Positions 19,851-31,207 of a stretch of 64,000 nt of DNA are shown piece after piece. The DNA comes from Streptococcus suis (GTDB lineage: Bacteria > Bacillota > Bacilli > Lactobacillales > Streptococcaceae), in the NCBI GenBank assembly GCA_029593505.1, contig JAKTNI010000006.1, positions 40,225-104,224 of the forward strand. The letters run 5' to 3'. The notes beneath the pieces are model-generated. The model made no database searches, was not told the DNA's origin, and worked only from the letters and a program-made list of their open reading frames with translations. Numbering within the stretch: the first letter of the stretch is position 1; each line of letters begins with the position of its first letter. Both the position numbers and the translations under genes were made by a program.

Positions 19851-21750
19851 CCCTAGCTTTAGAAATAGATCGACTGCGACCTTCTAAGTAAACCATTAAG
19901 ATAGAAATATCTGCTGGATTAACACCAGATATCCTACTAGCTTGACCAATCGTTTCAGGAGAAATAAGCTTAAATTTCTGACGTGCTTCTGTAGCAATCG
20001 AGTCAATATCATCCCAATCAATATCTGATGGAATGCGTTTTTCTTCCATCCGTTTCATCTTTTCAACCTGCTCTAAGGCTTTACTGATGTAGCCCTCGTA
20101 TTTAACTTCGGTTTCAATTAATTCAATGATCTTGGTCGACAATTCCTCACTTGCGGGACCGATAAATTCTACCACATCTGCATATGTCACATCCGGTCGT
20201 CTCATAAACTCCTTAGCTGTTAGAGCATCTGTCAATGGTTTAAAGCCCATCGCAACGACTTTTTCATTTGTTTCCTTGATAGGTTTTAATTTAATGGATT
20301 CTAAACGTCGCATTTCCATATCAAACTGTGCTTTGTGAATTTGGAAATGCTCATACCGTTCATCATTCACTAAACCTACTTGACGACCAATTTCTGTCAG
20401 ACGCATATCTGCATTGTCATGACGCAAAATCAAACGGTATTCCGCACGACTAGTCAACAAGCGATACGGCTCTACAGTTCCTTTCGTCACTAAATCATCG
20501 ATCATAACACCAATATAACCGTCACTTCGCTTCAAGATTAATTCTGATTTTCCTTGAACTTTCAAAGCTGCATTAATACCTGCAATAAGACCTTGCCCAG
20601 CAGCCTCCTCATAACCAGAAGTTCCATTTGTCTGACCAGCTGTAAATAAACCAGATATTTTTTTCGTTTCTAAGGTTGCTCGCAACTGGTGTGGCATCAC
20701 TACATCATACTCAATAGCATAACCTGTTCGCATCATTCTAGCATTTTCTAAACCTTTAATAGAATGAAGCAAATCCTGTTGAACATCTTCAGGCAAGCTG
20801 GTAGATAATCCTTGCACATAGATTTCATCTGTATGTCGTCCCTCTGGCTCAAGAAACAGCTGATGACGTTCTTTGTCTGCAAAGCGAACAATTTTATCTT
20901 CTATTGATGGACAATAACGTGGACCGATTCCTTTTACAATGCCTGAAAACATTGGTGCTCTGTGCAAATTACTATTAATGATTTCATGGCTCTGAGCATT
21001 AGTGTATGTTAGCCAGCAAGGTATCTGATCCTTTAGATAATCCTCATCCTTGGATAAAAAAGAAAAATGATTTGGTTTTTCATCACCCGGTTGAATTTCA
21101 GTTGCATCATAATTGATAGATTGAGCATGAATACGAGGAGGAGTTCCCGTTTTGAAACGCCCAATTTCTAAACCAAGTTCTATCAAATTATCTGCTAACG
21201 ATACAGAAGCTAAACTATTGTTTGGACCAGAAGAATACTTAAGATCACCAATAATAATCTCACCACGAAGGGCAGTACCTGTTGTAACAATTACAGCTTT
21301 TGCTGAAAATTTCTGGTTCGTAGCTGTCCGTACACCAACTACTTTTCCTTTCTCCACTAAAATCTCATCAATCATAGCTTGTCGTAGCGTCAAGTTTTCT
21401 TGACTTTCTACGGTACGTTTCATCTCACTTGCATATGCAGCTTTATCAGCCTGAGCACGTAAAGCTCGAACCGCTGGTCCCTTTCCCATGTTGAGCATCT
21501 TCATCTGGATATAGGTCTTATCAATGTTGCGACCCATTTCACCACCTAATGCATCAATTTCTCGCACAACAATTCCCTTTGCAGATCCACCAATGGAAGG
21601 GTTACACGGCATAAAGGCAACCATATCCAAATTGATCGTCGCAAGTAATGTTTTACAGCCCATACGACTAGTAGCTAATCCTGCTTCTACACCTGCATGA
21701 CCTGCGCCTATAACGATCACATCGTATTCTTCATCAAATATATGTGTCAT
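19834..21750 (-). CDS. mnmG: tRNA uridine-5-carboxymethylaminomethyl modification enzyme MnmG (GidA)
   Basis: FAD-dependent subunit that acts with MnmE to modify the wobble uridine of tRNAs reading NNA/NNG codons. The 638-residue protein has the FAD dinucleotide fold [12 protein letters not shown] at residues 14-25, the conserved [13 protein letters not shown] loop, and the C-terminal GidA-associated helical domain. Its ATG overlaps the Nudix stop by four bases (ATGA). Confidence 0.97.
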   Translation of the reverse strand: MTHIFDEEYDVIVIGAGHAGVEAGLATSRMGCKTLLATINLDMVAFMPCNPSIGGSAKGIVVREIDALGGEMGRNIDKTYIQMKMLNMGKGPAVRALRAQADKAAYASEMKRTVESQENLTLRQAMIDEILVEKGKVVGVRTATNQKFSAKAVIVTTGTALRGEIIIGDLKYSSGPNNSLASVSLADNLIELGLEIGRFKTGTPPRIHAQSINYDATEIQPGDEKPNHFSFLSKDEDYLKDQIPCWLTYTNAQSHEIINSNLHRAPMFSGIVKGIGPRYCPSIEDKIVRFADKERHQLFLEPEGRHTDEIYVQGLSTSLPEDVQQDLLHSIKGLENARMMRTGYAIEYDVVMPHQLRATLETKKISGLFTAGQTNGTSGYEEAAGQGLIAGINAALKVQGKSELILKRSDGYIGVMIDDLVTKGTVEPYRLLTSRAEYRLILRHDNADMRLTEIGRQVGLVNDERYEHFQIHKAQFDMEMRRLESIKLKPIKETNEKVVAMGFKPLTDALTAKEFMRRPDVTYADVVEFIGPASEELSTKIIELIETEVKYEGYISKALEQVEKMKRMEEKRIPSDIDWDDIDSIATEARQKFKLISPETIGQASRISGVNPADISILMVYLEGRSRSISKAREKGSQ

Positions 21751-22208
21751 TTGCAGTTCCTTTCTTTATTTACTACATGTTGCAATTGTCCATCCCACTT
21801 TGGCAATGCGGTTTTCAAAAACACCGGATTGAGATCTATTTCAGTTAGTTCAGTAAATGGTATCCACTCACAGTACCTATCCGTGTTGCCTTCAACTAGT
21901 TTATTAAGTGGCTCTTCTAGAGAAGTGACGATATATTGAAATTCAATTTGATGATACTGTTTTTCATCCAATTCAAACTGATTTTCAACAATAAAAGCAA
22001 GTTGATGAATCTCTACATCAACACCTACTTCCTCTTTTAATTCCCTTTTGACAGCATCCTCTGTCGTCTCACCTACTTGAATAGCTCCCCCAAGTGTATA
22101 ATATTTTCCCTTAGGTGATCTGATAAGATACAATTCTTGATTTCTTACCAAAAGTCCTGTGGCACGAACTCCAAAAACACGATCATCACACAATGCTCTA
22201 AAATCCAT
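21747..22208 (-). CDS. Nudix hydrolase
   Basis: A 153-residue protein with a complete Nudix box (GX5EX7REUXEEXGU) at about residues 41-63: GAIQVGE then RELKEEVGV. Substrate unknown. ATG at 22208 is chosen: AAGGAG is about seven bases upstream, while an in-frame GTG at 22226 lies before that site. It is sandwiched between mnmA (29 bases) and mnmG (overlap) in one minus-strand unit. Confidence 0.9.
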   Translation of the reverse strand: MDFRALCDDRVFGVRATGLLVRNQELYLIRSPKGKYYTLGGAIQVGETTEDAVKRELKEEVGVDVEIHQLAFIVENQFELDEKQYHQIEFQYIVTSLEEPLNKLVEGNTDRYCEWIPFTELTEIDLNPVFLKTALPKWDGQLQHVVNKERNCK

Positions 22209-22236
22209 TAAAAAACTCCTTGACACTGCCTGTCAA

Positions 22237-23373
<1,137 letters not shown>

Positions 23374-23526
23374 TCAATTTAATCTATAAAAACAATGATA
23401 CAGTGTCTATATTTACTAAATTATTGCATTTTCCATAAATATTTTTAATGTATGATCATCTTTATTTAATTCGACAAATGTCGCTATTGTCAAAAAACGA
23501 TTGAAGGTCGATTTTGAACATGTTGT

Positions 23527-23532
23527 ATTATA
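23527..23532 (-). promoter_or_regulatory. Extended -10 promoter of the mnmA operon
   Basis: Minus-strand TGGTATAAT is an extended -10 and implies a leader of about 160 bases before mnmA. Within the leader I see only a short 5-bp inverted repeat (CGACA / TGTCG near 23472-23483) and no riboswitch I recognise. Confidence 0.6.
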
Positions 23533-23614
23533 CCATATTCTAATGCTCTTGAATATAAATACAACACTGTATACTTATTAAATTCTAAACATGTTACTTC
23601 CTATCAAAATTTGA

Positions 23615-23620
23615 TATAAT
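23615..23620 (+). promoter_or_regulatory. -10 element of the serine dehydratase operon
   Basis: A consensus TATAAT lies 29 bases upstream of the sdaAB start at 23650. The -35 region is poor, so activation or weak basal expression is possible. Confidence 0.55.
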
Positions 23621-23649
23621 ACAAACATAATGAAAATATGAGGTTAATT

Positions 23650-24321
23650 ATGAAAAACTTAAAATTCCAATCTGTCTTTGATATCATTGGACCTGTTATG
23701 ATTGGACCATCTTCCAGTCATACTGCTGGAGCTGTTAGAATTGGCAAAATTGTCTCCTCTATTTTTGGAGATACACCAACAGAAGTTGAATTTCAATTGT
23801 ATAACTCTTTTGCAAAAACCTACCGAGGTCATGGAACCGATGTAGCTCTAGTAGCTGGAATTTTAGGTATGGAGACAGATGATCCTCGCATACCTAACTC
23901 ACTAGATATTGCTAGAGAACGTGGTATAAAAGTTTACTGGCGTGTCAACAAAGATAGCAACACTCCTCATCCCAACACTACTCGCATTATTATAAAAAAT
24001 GATAAGAAAACAATCTCTGCAACAGGAGTTTCAATCGGAGGTGGTAATATTCAAGTGACCGAACTAAATGGTTTCTCTGTCAATCTGAATATGAATACTC
24101 CGACTATTATTATCGTTCACCAAGATGTTCCCGGCATGATTGCTAAAGTGACAGATGTGCTCTCTAAATACGATATCAATATCTCTCAAATGAATGTGAC
24201 ACGTGAAAAAGCTGGAGAAAAAGCTATTATGATTATTGAAGTTGATGCTCGTCAATGTGAACATTCTATTGCTGAAATTGAAAAAATTGAACACTTGCAT
24301 AATGTAACATTTTTCAACTAG
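23650..24321 (+). CDS. sdaAB: L-serine dehydratase beta subunit
   Basis: Beta subunit of the iron-sulfur L-serine dehydratase, which converts L-serine to pyruvate and ammonia. The 223-residue protein carries the signature GPSSSHTAGAVRIGK and a C-terminal ACT domain (about residues 145-220) that probably senses serine. Start ATG at 23650 has GAGG six bases upstream; an in-frame ATG at 23638 overlaps that site. The alpha subunit follows 14 bases downstream. Confidence 0.95.
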   Translation: MKNLKFQSVFDIIGPVMIGPSSSHTAGAVRIGKIVSSIFGDTPTEVEFQLYNSFAKTYRGHGTDVALVAGILGMETDDPRIPNSLDIARERGIKVYWRVNKDSNTPHPNTTRIIIKNDKKTISATGVSIGGGNIQVTELNGFSVNLNMNTPTIIIVHQDVPGMIAKVTDVLSKYDINISQMNVTREKAGEKAIMIIEVDARQCEHSIAEIEKIEHLHNVTFFN

Positions 24322-24335
24322 AAAAAGGAGAGAAT

Positions 24336-25205
24336 ATGTTTTTTACAATCGAAGAATTGGTAACACAAGCTGAATCATTTTCGGGCAATGTTGCTGAATT
24401 AATGATTCAAACAGAAATTGAATTAACCGGTCGCAGTAGAGAAGAAATATTGACAATTATGTCAAGAAACTTGACAGTTATGAAAGATTCCATCATAGAT
24501 GGTTTAACAGAAAGTAAGTCCGTATCTGGTCTAACAGGTGGTGATGCTGCCAAGTTAGATACATATATCAAGAAAGGTTTTACATTATCAGATAATTCTA
24601 TTCTGTCTGCTGCACGAAATGCAATGGCTGTCAATGAATTAAATGCAAAAATGGGTCTAGTCTGTGCCACTCCAACAGCAGGATCTGCAGGATGCTTACC
24701 TGCTGTATTAGGAGTTGCGATAGAAAAATTAAACTTGACAAAAGAACAGCAACTTGACTTTCTCTTTACAGCAGGTGCCTTTGGACTTGTCATTGCCAAT
24801 AACGCCTCTATCTCAGGTGCTGAAGGAGGATGTCAAGCAGAAGTTGGTTCAGCTTCTGCTATGTCAGCAGCTGCCTTAACTTTAGCTGCAGGCGGAACTC
24901 CTTATCAAGCTAGTCAAGCAATTTGTTTTGTTATTAAAAATATGTTAGGACTTATATGTGATCCTGTAGCAGGACTTGTTGAAGTTCCTTGTGTCAAAAG
25001 AAATGCTATGGGAGCAAGCTATGCAATGGTAGCAGCTGATATGGCACTGGCTGGCATTGAATCAAAAATACCAGCAGATGAAGTCATTAATGCTATGTAT
25101 CAAGTAGGAACAGCTCTACCAACTGCCTTTCGTGAAACAGCTGAAGGTGGTCTTGCTGCAACTCCAACAGGACGACGTTTAGCACAAGAAATTTTTGGAG
25201 AATAA
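24336..25205 (+). CDS. sdaAA: L-serine dehydratase alpha subunit
   Basis: Catalytic alpha subunit, 289 residues. Conserved cysteines that can ligate the [4Fe-4S] cluster appear in VCATPTAGSAGCLPA, GLICDPVAGLVEVPCVKRNA and the EGGCQAEVGSASAMSA loop. An AAAAAGGAG ribosome site precedes the ATG. Together with sdaAB it forms a complete enzyme, and a strong bidirectional terminator follows. Confidence 0.95.
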   Translation: MFFTIEELVTQAESFSGNVAELMIQTEIELTGRSREEILTIMSRNLTVMKDSIIDGLTESKSVSGLTGGDAAKLDTYIKKGFTLSDNSILSAARNAMAVNELNAKMGLVCATPTAGSAGCLPAVLGVAIEKLNLTKEQQLDFLFTAGAFGLVIANNASISGAEGGCQAEVGSASAMSAAALTLAAGGTPYQASQAICFVIKNMLGLICDPVAGLVEVPCVKRNAMGASYAMVAADMALAGIESKIPADEVINAMYQVGTALPTAFRETAEGGLAATPTGRRLAQEIFGE

Positions 25206-25228
25206 ATTGACACTATCTTGACAAAATA

Positions 25229-25262
25229 AAAATAGCTTGGGAAAATTCCCAAGCTATTTTTT
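25229..25262. terminator. Bidirectional terminator between sdaAA and the LysM gene
   Basis: A 15-16 bp perfect inverted repeat (AAAATAGCTTGGGAA, loop AA, complement) bounded by A- and T-runs. It serves sdaAA on the plus strand and the LysM gene on the minus strand. Confidence 0.9.
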
Positions 25263-25270
25263 CTTTTAAA

Positions 25271-25861
25271 TCAATACCAGCCATTCACTAACCAGAAAGC
25301 CTTAGCAGCAGACCACGAACCATAACGACCTGCAACATAAGCATCTGCGACACGTTCTTGGTTTTCAGGAGAATAATCTCCATTTAGATAGGTATTTGTC
25401 AATTGATAACGACCAATATAGATACCGTTTTGAGCAGTATAGCTTCCACCAGATTCTTTCTGTGCAATCCACTCCTTAGCTGCTGCATCCTCAACACTTA
25501 GGTCTGATGAATAAATTCTCTCTTCACTACTTGACACTGTTGTTGTAGCAGTCTCTACTGATGTAGGCTCAACAACTTCTACTGGATTTGTAGTAGATGG
25601 GCTTTCTTCTGATGTGATGACCTCATAAAGTTCAATAGTTTGACCCACAACGATAAAATTTGGATTTGCAATATTGTTTCTTTCAACCAATACATCAACA
25701 GTTGTATTGTATGTCAACGCAATTTCAGATAAAGTATCACCATATTTAACAGTATATAGTGTCTTGTTCTCAGCATTTACAAGACCAGTGGCCAAAAGTG
25801 AGATGCCTGCAACTAAACCGGTCATTGTCATTTTTAATTTTTTATTAAATGTCTTGTTCAT
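25271..25861 (-). CDS. Secreted LysM-domain protein with lysozyme-like C-terminal region
   Basis: A 196-residue exported protein with a signal peptide (MTGLVAGISLLATGLVNA), one LysM peptidoglycan-binding domain (YTVKYGDTLSEIALTYNTTV … IVVGQTIELYE), a Ser/Thr/Val linker, and a C-terminal domain (KEWIAQKESGGSYTAQNG … RYGSWSAAKAFWLVNGWY) like aggregation-promoting-factor or transglycosylase-type cell-wall proteins. The Glu in AQKESGG is the candidate catalytic acid. The start at 25861 is fixed by the signal peptide and an AAAGGAA site. Confidence 0.88.
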   Translation of the reverse strand: MNKTFNKKLKMTMTGLVAGISLLATGLVNAENKTLYTVKYGDTLSEIALTYNTTVDVLVERNNIANPNFIVVGQTIELYEVITSEESPSTTNPVEVVEPTSVETATTTVSSSEERIYSSDLSVEDAAAKEWIAQKESGGSYTAQNGIYIGRYQLTNTYLNGDYSPENQERVADAYVAGRYGSWSAAKAFWLVNGWY

Positions 25862-25962
25862 AATAATAACATTCCTTTCTTTACTATATAAATGATACTC
25901 TATAAGTATTACTTGAAAGTTGTGAAATGATGACAAATATTACAAAGACATTGAGATTATAC

Positions 25963-25992
25963 GATAAAAACGCTCGTTTTAGCGTTTTTATC
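25963..25992 (-). terminator. Terminator overlapping the ecfT stop
   Basis: Perfect 12-bp stem GATAAAAACGCT / AGCGTTTTTATC with a 6-base loop. On the minus strand it includes the ecfT stop codon. The T-run lies within the 3' arm, so termination may be incomplete. Confidence 0.7.
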
Positions 25993-26785
25993 CATTTTTT
26001 AAATAATATAGTAAGCAAGCTAAGATAAACATAGAGACCAATACCAGTGTGTCTGCTAATTTCCAATCTAAAACACGATACTTAGTGCGGCCATCTCCAC
26101 CTTGGTAACCTCGTGCTTCCATAGCTGTTGCAAGAGCATAAGCGCGTTTAAAACTAGAAGCAAATAAGGGAATTAAAATAGGAATAACTGATTTAACTTT
26201 CTGAAACAAATTTCCTTCATTAAAATCAACTCCACGCGCCCGTTGAGCATTCATTATACGCGTGGTATCATCCATAAGAGTTGGTACAAAACGTAAACTC
26301 ATGGACAACATCAAACCAATTTCATGAACAGGAACTTTAAAACGTTTTAGCGGAGCCAAACCAGACTCAATACCATCTGCTAAATTCAATGGAGTAGTAG
26401 TTAGCGTCAATAAAGTAGAAAAGAAAATAATCAATATAAAGCGTATAAAGATGATTCCTGCTTGTCTAAAACCTTCAATCGTTAATTTAAATATCCAAAA
26501 CTCCCATAAAACTGTCTCTCCGGGTGTAAAAAATACCTGAAAAAAAGTTGTAAATAAAAGAATGCCAACCATTGGTTTAAGACCATTTAGAAAAAAAGTT
26601 ATACGGATACGCGAGACAAATACTAGACCAAAAACAAAGCACATTAGTAAAACATTCGTTACTACATTATTAGCCCAAAAAATCATCAAAAGAAAACTGA
26701 ACATAGCTAATAACTTACTACGAGGATCTAATTTATGAAGAATGGAATCTCCCGGAATATAGCGCCCTAAAATTAATTTATCCAT
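25988..26785 (-). CDS. ecfT: ECF transporter transmembrane subunit EcfT
   Basis: Membrane scaffold of the energy-coupling-factor module that serves exchangeable vitamin-binding S components. The 265-residue protein has several spans and coupling-helix motifs with the Ala-Arg-Gly signature ([10 protein letters not shown] and [10 protein letters not shown]). The start at 26785 ([20 protein letters not shown]) matches the family N-terminus and overlaps ecfA2 by 8 bases. Confidence 0.94.
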   Translation of the reverse strand: MDKLILGRYIPGDSILHKLDPRSKLLAMFSFLLMIFWANNVVTNVLLMCFVFGLVFVSRIRITFFLNGLKPMVGILLFTTFFQVFFTPGETVLWEFWIFKLTIEGFRQAGIIFIRFILIIFFSTLLTLTTTPLNLADGIESGLAPLKRFKVPVHEIGLMLSMSLRFVPTLMDDTTRIMNAQRARGVDFNEGNLFQKVKSVIPILIPLFASSFKRAYALATAMEARGYQGGDGRTKYRVLDWKLADTLVLVSMFILACLLYYLKNG

Positions 26786-27620
26786 TGCCCACCATCCTTG
26801 TAAATTCTTCAATTGTTATAGGCAATCGTTCAAAAACAAACCCTCTTCGCTCTAAATTCGCTGCAAATCTAGTAATTTTTGGAACACCAAGTTGAATGGA
26901 TTCCAAAAAATCTACTTCTTGAAAAATCTCTACAGGTTTGCCAGAGCGAACCAACTTTCCTTTTTCCATAATGTGAACAAAATCAGCATACATAGCCACA
27001 TCATCCATTAAATGTGTAACCAAAACAATAGTCATACCCGCCATATGCAGTTGTTGAAAAATGGTCATCAATTCTTGACGACCAGCGGGATCTAATCCAG
27101 CAGTTGGCTCATCCAAAACCAATATATTTGGCTCCATCGCTAATATTCCAGCAATGGCGACACGACGCATCTGACCACCTGAAAGTTCAAACGGACTTCT
27201 GTCAAACAATTCTTCTTCAATTCCTACTAAAATAAGTTTTTCACGCGCAATTCTCTCGGATTCCTCTGTTGAAACACCAAAATTTTGTGGTCCAAAGGCC
27301 ACATCTTTTAAAACTGTCTCATCGAAAACCTGACTTTCTGGAAATTGAAAAACCAATCCAACTTTTTTTCGAAGGTGTTTAATGTCCTTATTTTCAGAAA
27401 TTGCTGTAATAACAGTATCATCAATAACCACAGCACCATTCGTTGGTACATTCAAACCGTTTAATAGTTGTAAAATCGTCGATTTGCCAGATCCTGTATG
27501 ACCAATAATAGCTGTATATGATTCATCACTAATAGTCAAATCAACATCAAAAAGCGCACGCCCTTCAAAAGGCGTACCAGGCTGATAGGTATAACTTACT
27601 TGTTGGAGATGAATTCCCAT
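26778..27620 (-). CDS. ecfA2: ECF transporter ATPase EcfA2
   Basis: ATPase of the ECF module, 280 residues: Walker [10 protein letters not shown] near residue 40, Q-loop [11 protein letters not shown] (the FPE variant typical of EcfA2), signature [10 protein letters not shown], Walker [13 protein letters not shown] and switch LVTHLMDD. It overlaps ecfA1 by 25 bases and ecfT by 8, giving tight coupling of the three subunits. Confidence 0.95.
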   Translation of the reverse strand: MGIHLQQVSYTYQPGTPFEGRALFDVDLTISDESYTAIIGHTGSGKSTILQLLNGLNVPTNGAVVIDDTVITAISENKDIKHLRKKVGLVFQFPESQVFDETVLKDVAFGPQNFGVSTEESERIAREKLILVGIEEELFDRSPFELSGGQMRRVAIAGILAMEPNILVLDEPTAGLDPAGRQELMTIFQQLHMAGMTIVLVTHLMDDVAMYADFVHIMEKGKLVRSGKPVEIFQEVDFLESIQLGVPKITRFAANLERRGFVFERLPITIEEFTRMVGNG

Positions 27621-28432
27621 AAAGTATCCTCTAAATCTTCCTCCGTGAAATAACGATGTGGTAAATCGAATCCTACTTGATGCAAAGATGTAGCAAGCTT
27701 CTTCGTAAAAGGCTGCTCTAAATCTAATTCTTCCAAATCATCTCGCATAAATAATTCATTCGGCTTACTAATGGACTCAATTTCACCATTCTTCATTACA
27801 ATTACTCGATCACTCAACGCCATTTCATCTAAATCATGGGTAATTGAAATCACAGTTACATCATGTTGCTCTTTAATCTGTTTTACAATACGAATTAAAT
27901 CTAATCGCCCCTCAGGATCCAGCATCGAAGTTGCCTCATCTAAAATAATAATTTTTGGACGCAAGGCCACAACACCAGCTATAGCTACTCGTTGCTTCTG
28001 ACCACCTGATAGACGAGCTGGTTCTCGTGTTTTAAAATCAGCCATACCAACCAATTCTAAAGCTTCATTGACACGATGACGCATCTCATCTAAAGGAATT
28101 CCTTGATTTTCCAAACCAAACGCAACATCATCTTCCACGGTAGCACCAACAAACTGATTATCTGGATTTTGAAATACCATACCAATCATACGTCGTTTAT
28201 CCCACACATTATCTACTGTCAATTTATCACCAGCAATATAAATATCACCGGATTCAGGCTCTAACAAACCATCAATAAGACGAACAGTTGTTGATTTTCC
28301 AGATCCATTATGCCCGATAATCGACAGCCACTCTCCCTGTTTCACGTGAAACGAAACATTATTCAGCGTGTAGGCAACAGATTCCTCATCATATTTGTAC
28401 TTGAGATTTTTTACTTCAATAATATTTGTCAT
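27596..28432 (-). CDS. ecfA1: ECF transporter ATPase EcfA1
   Basis: Companion ATPase, 278 residues: Walker [11 protein letters not shown]-loop [18 protein letters not shown] typical of EcfA1, signature [10 protein letters not shown], Walker [13 protein letters not shown]. It starts on the last base of the pgsA stop (TAATG). A parS-like palindrome is embedded in its coding sequence at 28338-28353. Confidence 0.95.
   Translation of the reverse strand: MTNIIEVKNLKYKYDEESVAYTLNNVSFHVKQGEWLSIIGHNGSGKSTTVRLIDGLLEPESGDIYIAGDKLTVDNVWDKRRMIGMVFQNPDNQFVGATVEDDVAFGLENQGIPLDEMRHRVNEALELVGMADFKTREPARLSGGQKQRVAIAGVVALRPKIIILDEATSMLDPEGRLDLIRIVKQIKEQHDVTVISITHDLDEMALSDRVIVMKNGEIESISKPNELFMRDDLEELDLEQPFTKKLATSLHQVGFDLPHRYFTEEDLEDTLWEFISNK
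28338..28353. other. parS-like centromere site inside ecfA1
   Basis: TGTTTCACGTGAAACG matches the Firmicute parS consensus TGTTTCACGTGAAACA in 15 of 16 positions. It is about 21 kb from dnaA, in the origin-proximal domain where parS sites cluster. The parB gene is in this window. Confidence 0.85.
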
Positions 28433-28971
28433 TACTTAAATGTATCTTTGAATAAGTGAGAAGCACCCTTAAAATAATCATAACCTGAATATAGGGTGAA
28501 GAAAAGAGCAATATAAAGCATAATTTGACCTAATAAACTCCAATGAAACAAAAGAAATATAATTGCAAACATCTGTGAAAATGTCTTAATTTTTCCTGGT
28601 ATTGCTGCTGCAAGAACTGTTCCACCCGTTTCTACTAGTAACAAACGAAGACCTGTTACAGCTAGTTCTCTACAAACAATAATCGCTACTATCCAAGCAG
28701 GAGCCAAGTTCAATTCTACCAACATAATAAATGCGGCCATCACTAAAATCTTATCAGCCATAGGATCCGCAAATTTACCAAAGTTGGTTACTACCTTCCA
28801 CTTTCTCGCTAAATAACCATCTAAATAGTCTGTCATACTGGCTAAAGCAAAAATAATAGCTGCCAACACATGACTACCAACAGTATTCCATAGTGTTAAT
28901 AAGAGAATAAATAACGGAATAATCAAGATTCGACCTACCGTCAAAGCATTTGGAATATTTTCTTTTTTCAT
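28432..28971 (-). CDS. pgsA: CDP-diacylglycerol-glycerol-3-phosphate 3-phosphatidyltransferase
   Basis: Membrane enzyme making phosphatidylglycerol phosphate, 179 residues with several spans. The CDP-alcohol phosphatidyltransferase motif DGX2ARX8GX3DX3D is visible: DGYLARKW followed by GKFADPMAD, near residues 46-69. It follows the RodZ-like gene by 9 bases and overlaps ecfA1 by one base. Confidence 0.95.
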   Translation of the reverse strand: MKKENIPNALTVGRILIIPLFILLLTLWNTVGSHVLAAIIFALASMTDYLDGYLARKWKVVTNFGKFADPMADKILVMAAFIMLVELNLAPAWIVAIIVCRELAVTGLRLLLVETGGTVLAAAIPGKIKTFSQMFAIIFLLFHWSLLGQIMLYIALFFTLYSGYDYFKGASHLFKDTFK

Positions 28972-28980
28972 ATGGTTTCC

Positions 28981-29841
28981 TTATCGTCCTGTTTCAAAAT
29001 GGAGCGTAATAGTAGCTGTATCGCTAGTAATAGCTGAAATATCTAGCTTATGTCCACCTATTACAATGTCAACGCCCTTGACAACTCCCAATACCAACTC
29101 ACTAGAACGAGTCCCTTCTTCTACAGTTGTTGTTATAGTTGGATTTGTTGTACTTAAGACAATTCCTTCTGAAAGAGAGGTGTCAGAAAGGCTAATCCAA
29201 CTCGTTACATCTTTAGCAGTCAATGTTATTTCCAAAGGATAATGCACATTTTTAACAGTAGCTGTAATATGTGAACCTGATCCAGAAATAGTTATATTCT
29301 CTTCAGCAAGACCACTCGAACTAGTAGAGGTAGATTGTTCAGCTGAACTATGAGGTATTTCTGTAGTATTTGTATTAGAAATAGTCTGATTTACAACAGT
29401 GTAATCAGTAGTTTCTGGAACAATAGACAGATTTCGTTGAATACGACCATAAACAACATAAGTAACAAAAATCACAATTAAACTGGCCATAAGAAGTAGA
29501 TACATCAAAGGGAGATAAGAACGCTTTTTTCGTTTACGAACTTTGTAACTCCTCTTTAACTCCAAAGCCAGTTTTTCTTCCTCACCCTGTTCATAGTATT
29601 TTACCAAACTATTCGTATTATAAGCCTCTAGCAAAATCGCTGCATCCAGATCAAGGATCTCGGCATATCGAGTCAACATCAGACGGACATCGTCTGCATT
29701 TGAAATAGAATCAAAATCATTGTATTCAAGTGCCTGTAAATATACAGCTTGAATTTTTGTCATTCGTTGTAAATCAACAAAGTTCCAACCCCTATTTTCC
29801 CTTGCAGTTCTAAGTACTTCACCTACACTCTTTTGTCTCAT
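28981..29841 (-). CDS. RodZ-like cytoskeletal/HTH membrane protein
   Basis: About 286 residues: an N-terminal Xre-type helix-turn-helix of the RodZ group (SVGEVLRTARENRGWNFVDL), a basic juxtamembrane stretch, one membrane span (about residues 108-128), a Ser/Thr-rich linker and a C-terminal DUF4115 extracellular domain. RodZ proteins link cell-wall synthesis to cell shape. Start ATG at 29841 is chosen: a G-rich AGAGGGGG site precedes it, and the likely promoter TATACT (29873-29878) places the transcript start next to the upstream ATG at 29865. Confidence 0.83.
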   Translation of the reverse strand: MRQKSVGEVLRTARENRGWNFVDLQRMTKIQAVYLQALEYNDFDSISNADDVRLMLTRYAEILDLDAAILLEAYNTNSLVKYYEQGEEEKLALELKRSYKVRKRKKRSYLPLMYLLLMASLIVIFVTYVVYGRIQRNLSIVPETTDYTVVNQTISNTNTTEIPHSSAEQSTSTSSSGLAEENITISGSGSHITATVKNVHYPLEITLTAKDVTSWISLSDTSLSEGIVLSTTNPTITTTVEEGTRSSELVLGVVKGVDIVIGGHKLDISAITSDTATITLHFETGR

Positions 29842-29872
29842 AATCCCCCTCTTCCTATTCCTCATCGTATAC

Positions 29873-29878
29873 AGTATA
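29873..29878 (-). promoter_or_regulatory. -10 element upstream of the RodZ-like gene
   Basis: Minus-strand TATACT in an AT-rich segment between the M16 gene and the RodZ-like gene. The -35 is weak. It would give an internal promoter for the rodZ-pgsA-ecf segment. Confidence 0.4.
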
Positions 29879-29923
29879 CTATTTTAACAAAATTCTAAGA
29901 AAATTTCGATGTATTAAAACAGT

Positions 29924-31207
29924 TTATTTTGGAAAAATCATGAAATCTGTCATATCCGAATGACTAATAAAGCGTTCTCCAGCATCCTTAATATCAGCTA
30001 GAGTAATTGAATGGATAGTATGAGGTATATCAAAAATATCCTCATTATCCGAATAACGAGAAACAAAATAGCTAGCTGTAAATTCTAAAGAATTCAAACT
30101 GCGTAAAAAGTCACCATACATTTCTTTTTTTAGCAACTCAAGATGATGTTCACTAACATCTTTATCTCTATCAAAATTAGAAATAGCTTTCATCAATGTA
30201 CCTGATAAAGCTATTGGCTCCTCTGTATCAGCTGAAATAATCAAGTAATGATAATCTGGTGTTACTTCCAATTGAAATTGAAAAGAAGCATCAATTGTTC
30301 CTTGTGAATAGAGTTTTTGGTAACGTTCAGAAGTCCAACCAAATAACATAGAAAATAACAACTGCAAACTCAAACGATATTTTGGTATATTCTCTTCATC
30401 AATTTGATCGTTTCCTCTTAAACCTACAGCCAATTTTGGCATGGTCACATCCAATTTTTCAGTTCTGTGCTGAAGAATAGGAAATTTCTGAATAGGTTTG
30501 CTTTCAAATAATGGTTTCTCACCATCCATCTGAGCCGTCTGATAACTTAAAATTTGTTTCCAAACTTGATCCACGTCAAAACGACCAATAAGCAATAAAT
30601 TCATATTGTTAGGATGATAAAACATCTCGAAATTATCATACAACTCCTTTGTTCCTATCTTTTGAATAGACTCAACTGTGCCAGCAATATCGTTTGCCAA
30701 TGGAGTATGTGGATAAAGTGATGCTAATATTCCTGTAAATAGACGATAATCTACATCGTCTTGATACATTTCAATTTCTTGCGTAATAATTCCTCGCTCT
30801 CTCTCGACATTTTCTTCCGTAAAATACGGCTGTCGAACAAAAGATTGGAGAAGCGATAAGCATGGCAAGATCTCTTGTGTCGTTGAAAAAAGATAGCTCG
30901 TCTGCCTAAAACTAGTATAAGCATTGGCACTAGCGCCATACTTGGCAAATTGATTGATAACATCTTCATTATCATCCGTTTCAAATAATTTATGTTCTAA
31001 AAAATGCGCAATTCCCTCTGGATATTCAAGTTCACGACCATTATTCAAGCAAAGTCCTGTGTGAATACCTCCAAAATTTACAGTCATAACTCCATAGGTT
31101 TCATGGAACTCCTGTTTTGGAATCAAAACAACTGTCAATCCATTGTCAAGTTCAGCATAATAAACTGAATCTCTCATATATGAATATCTTTTTTTCACTA
31201 AGCTCAT
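29924..31207 (-). CDS. M16-family peptidase, YfmH/YmfH type (EF-P modification-associated family)
   Basis: A 427-residue insulinase-fold protein. The inverted zinc motif HxxEH is intact (His68-Phe-Leu-Glu71-His72 in GIAHFLEHKLFE), so it may be an active metalloprotease half. In Bacillus its homologue YmfH with partner YmfF is linked to 5-aminopentanol modification of elongation factor P (family knowledge). Its ATG overlaps the stop of the partner gene by four bases. Confidence 0.87.
   Translation of the reverse strand: MSLVKKRYSYMRDSVYYAELDNGLTVVLIPKQEFHETYGVMTVNFGGIHTGLCLNNGRELEYPEGIAHFLEHKLFETDDNEDVINQFAKYGASANAYTSFRQTSYLFSTTQEILPCLSLLQSFVRQPYFTEENVERERGIITQEIEMYQDDVDYRLFTGILASLYPHTPLANDIAGTVESIQKIGTKELYDNFEMFYHPNNMNLLLIGRFDVDQVWKQILSYQTAQMDGEKPLFESKPIQKFPILQHRTEKLDVTMPKLAVGLRGNDQIDEENIPKYRLSLQLLFSMLFGWTSERYQKLYSQGTIDASFQFQLEVTPDYHYLIISADTEEPIALSGTLMKAISNFDRDKDVSEHHLELLKKEMYGDFLRSLNSLEFTASYFVSRYSDNEDIFDIPHTIHSITLADIKDAGERFISHSDMTDFMIFPK

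Noticed and set aside
24195..24210. parS-like sequence (TGTGACACGTGAAAAA) inside sdaAB.
   Set aside because: Three mismatches, with the palindromic arms broken; likely coding chance.
25925..25950. TGTAAT and TGTCAT half-sites upstream of the LysM gene, similar to a WalR/VicR operator.
   Set aside because: The half-sites are 9 rather than 11 bases apart, and the second deviates from the consensus, so the match is not convincing.
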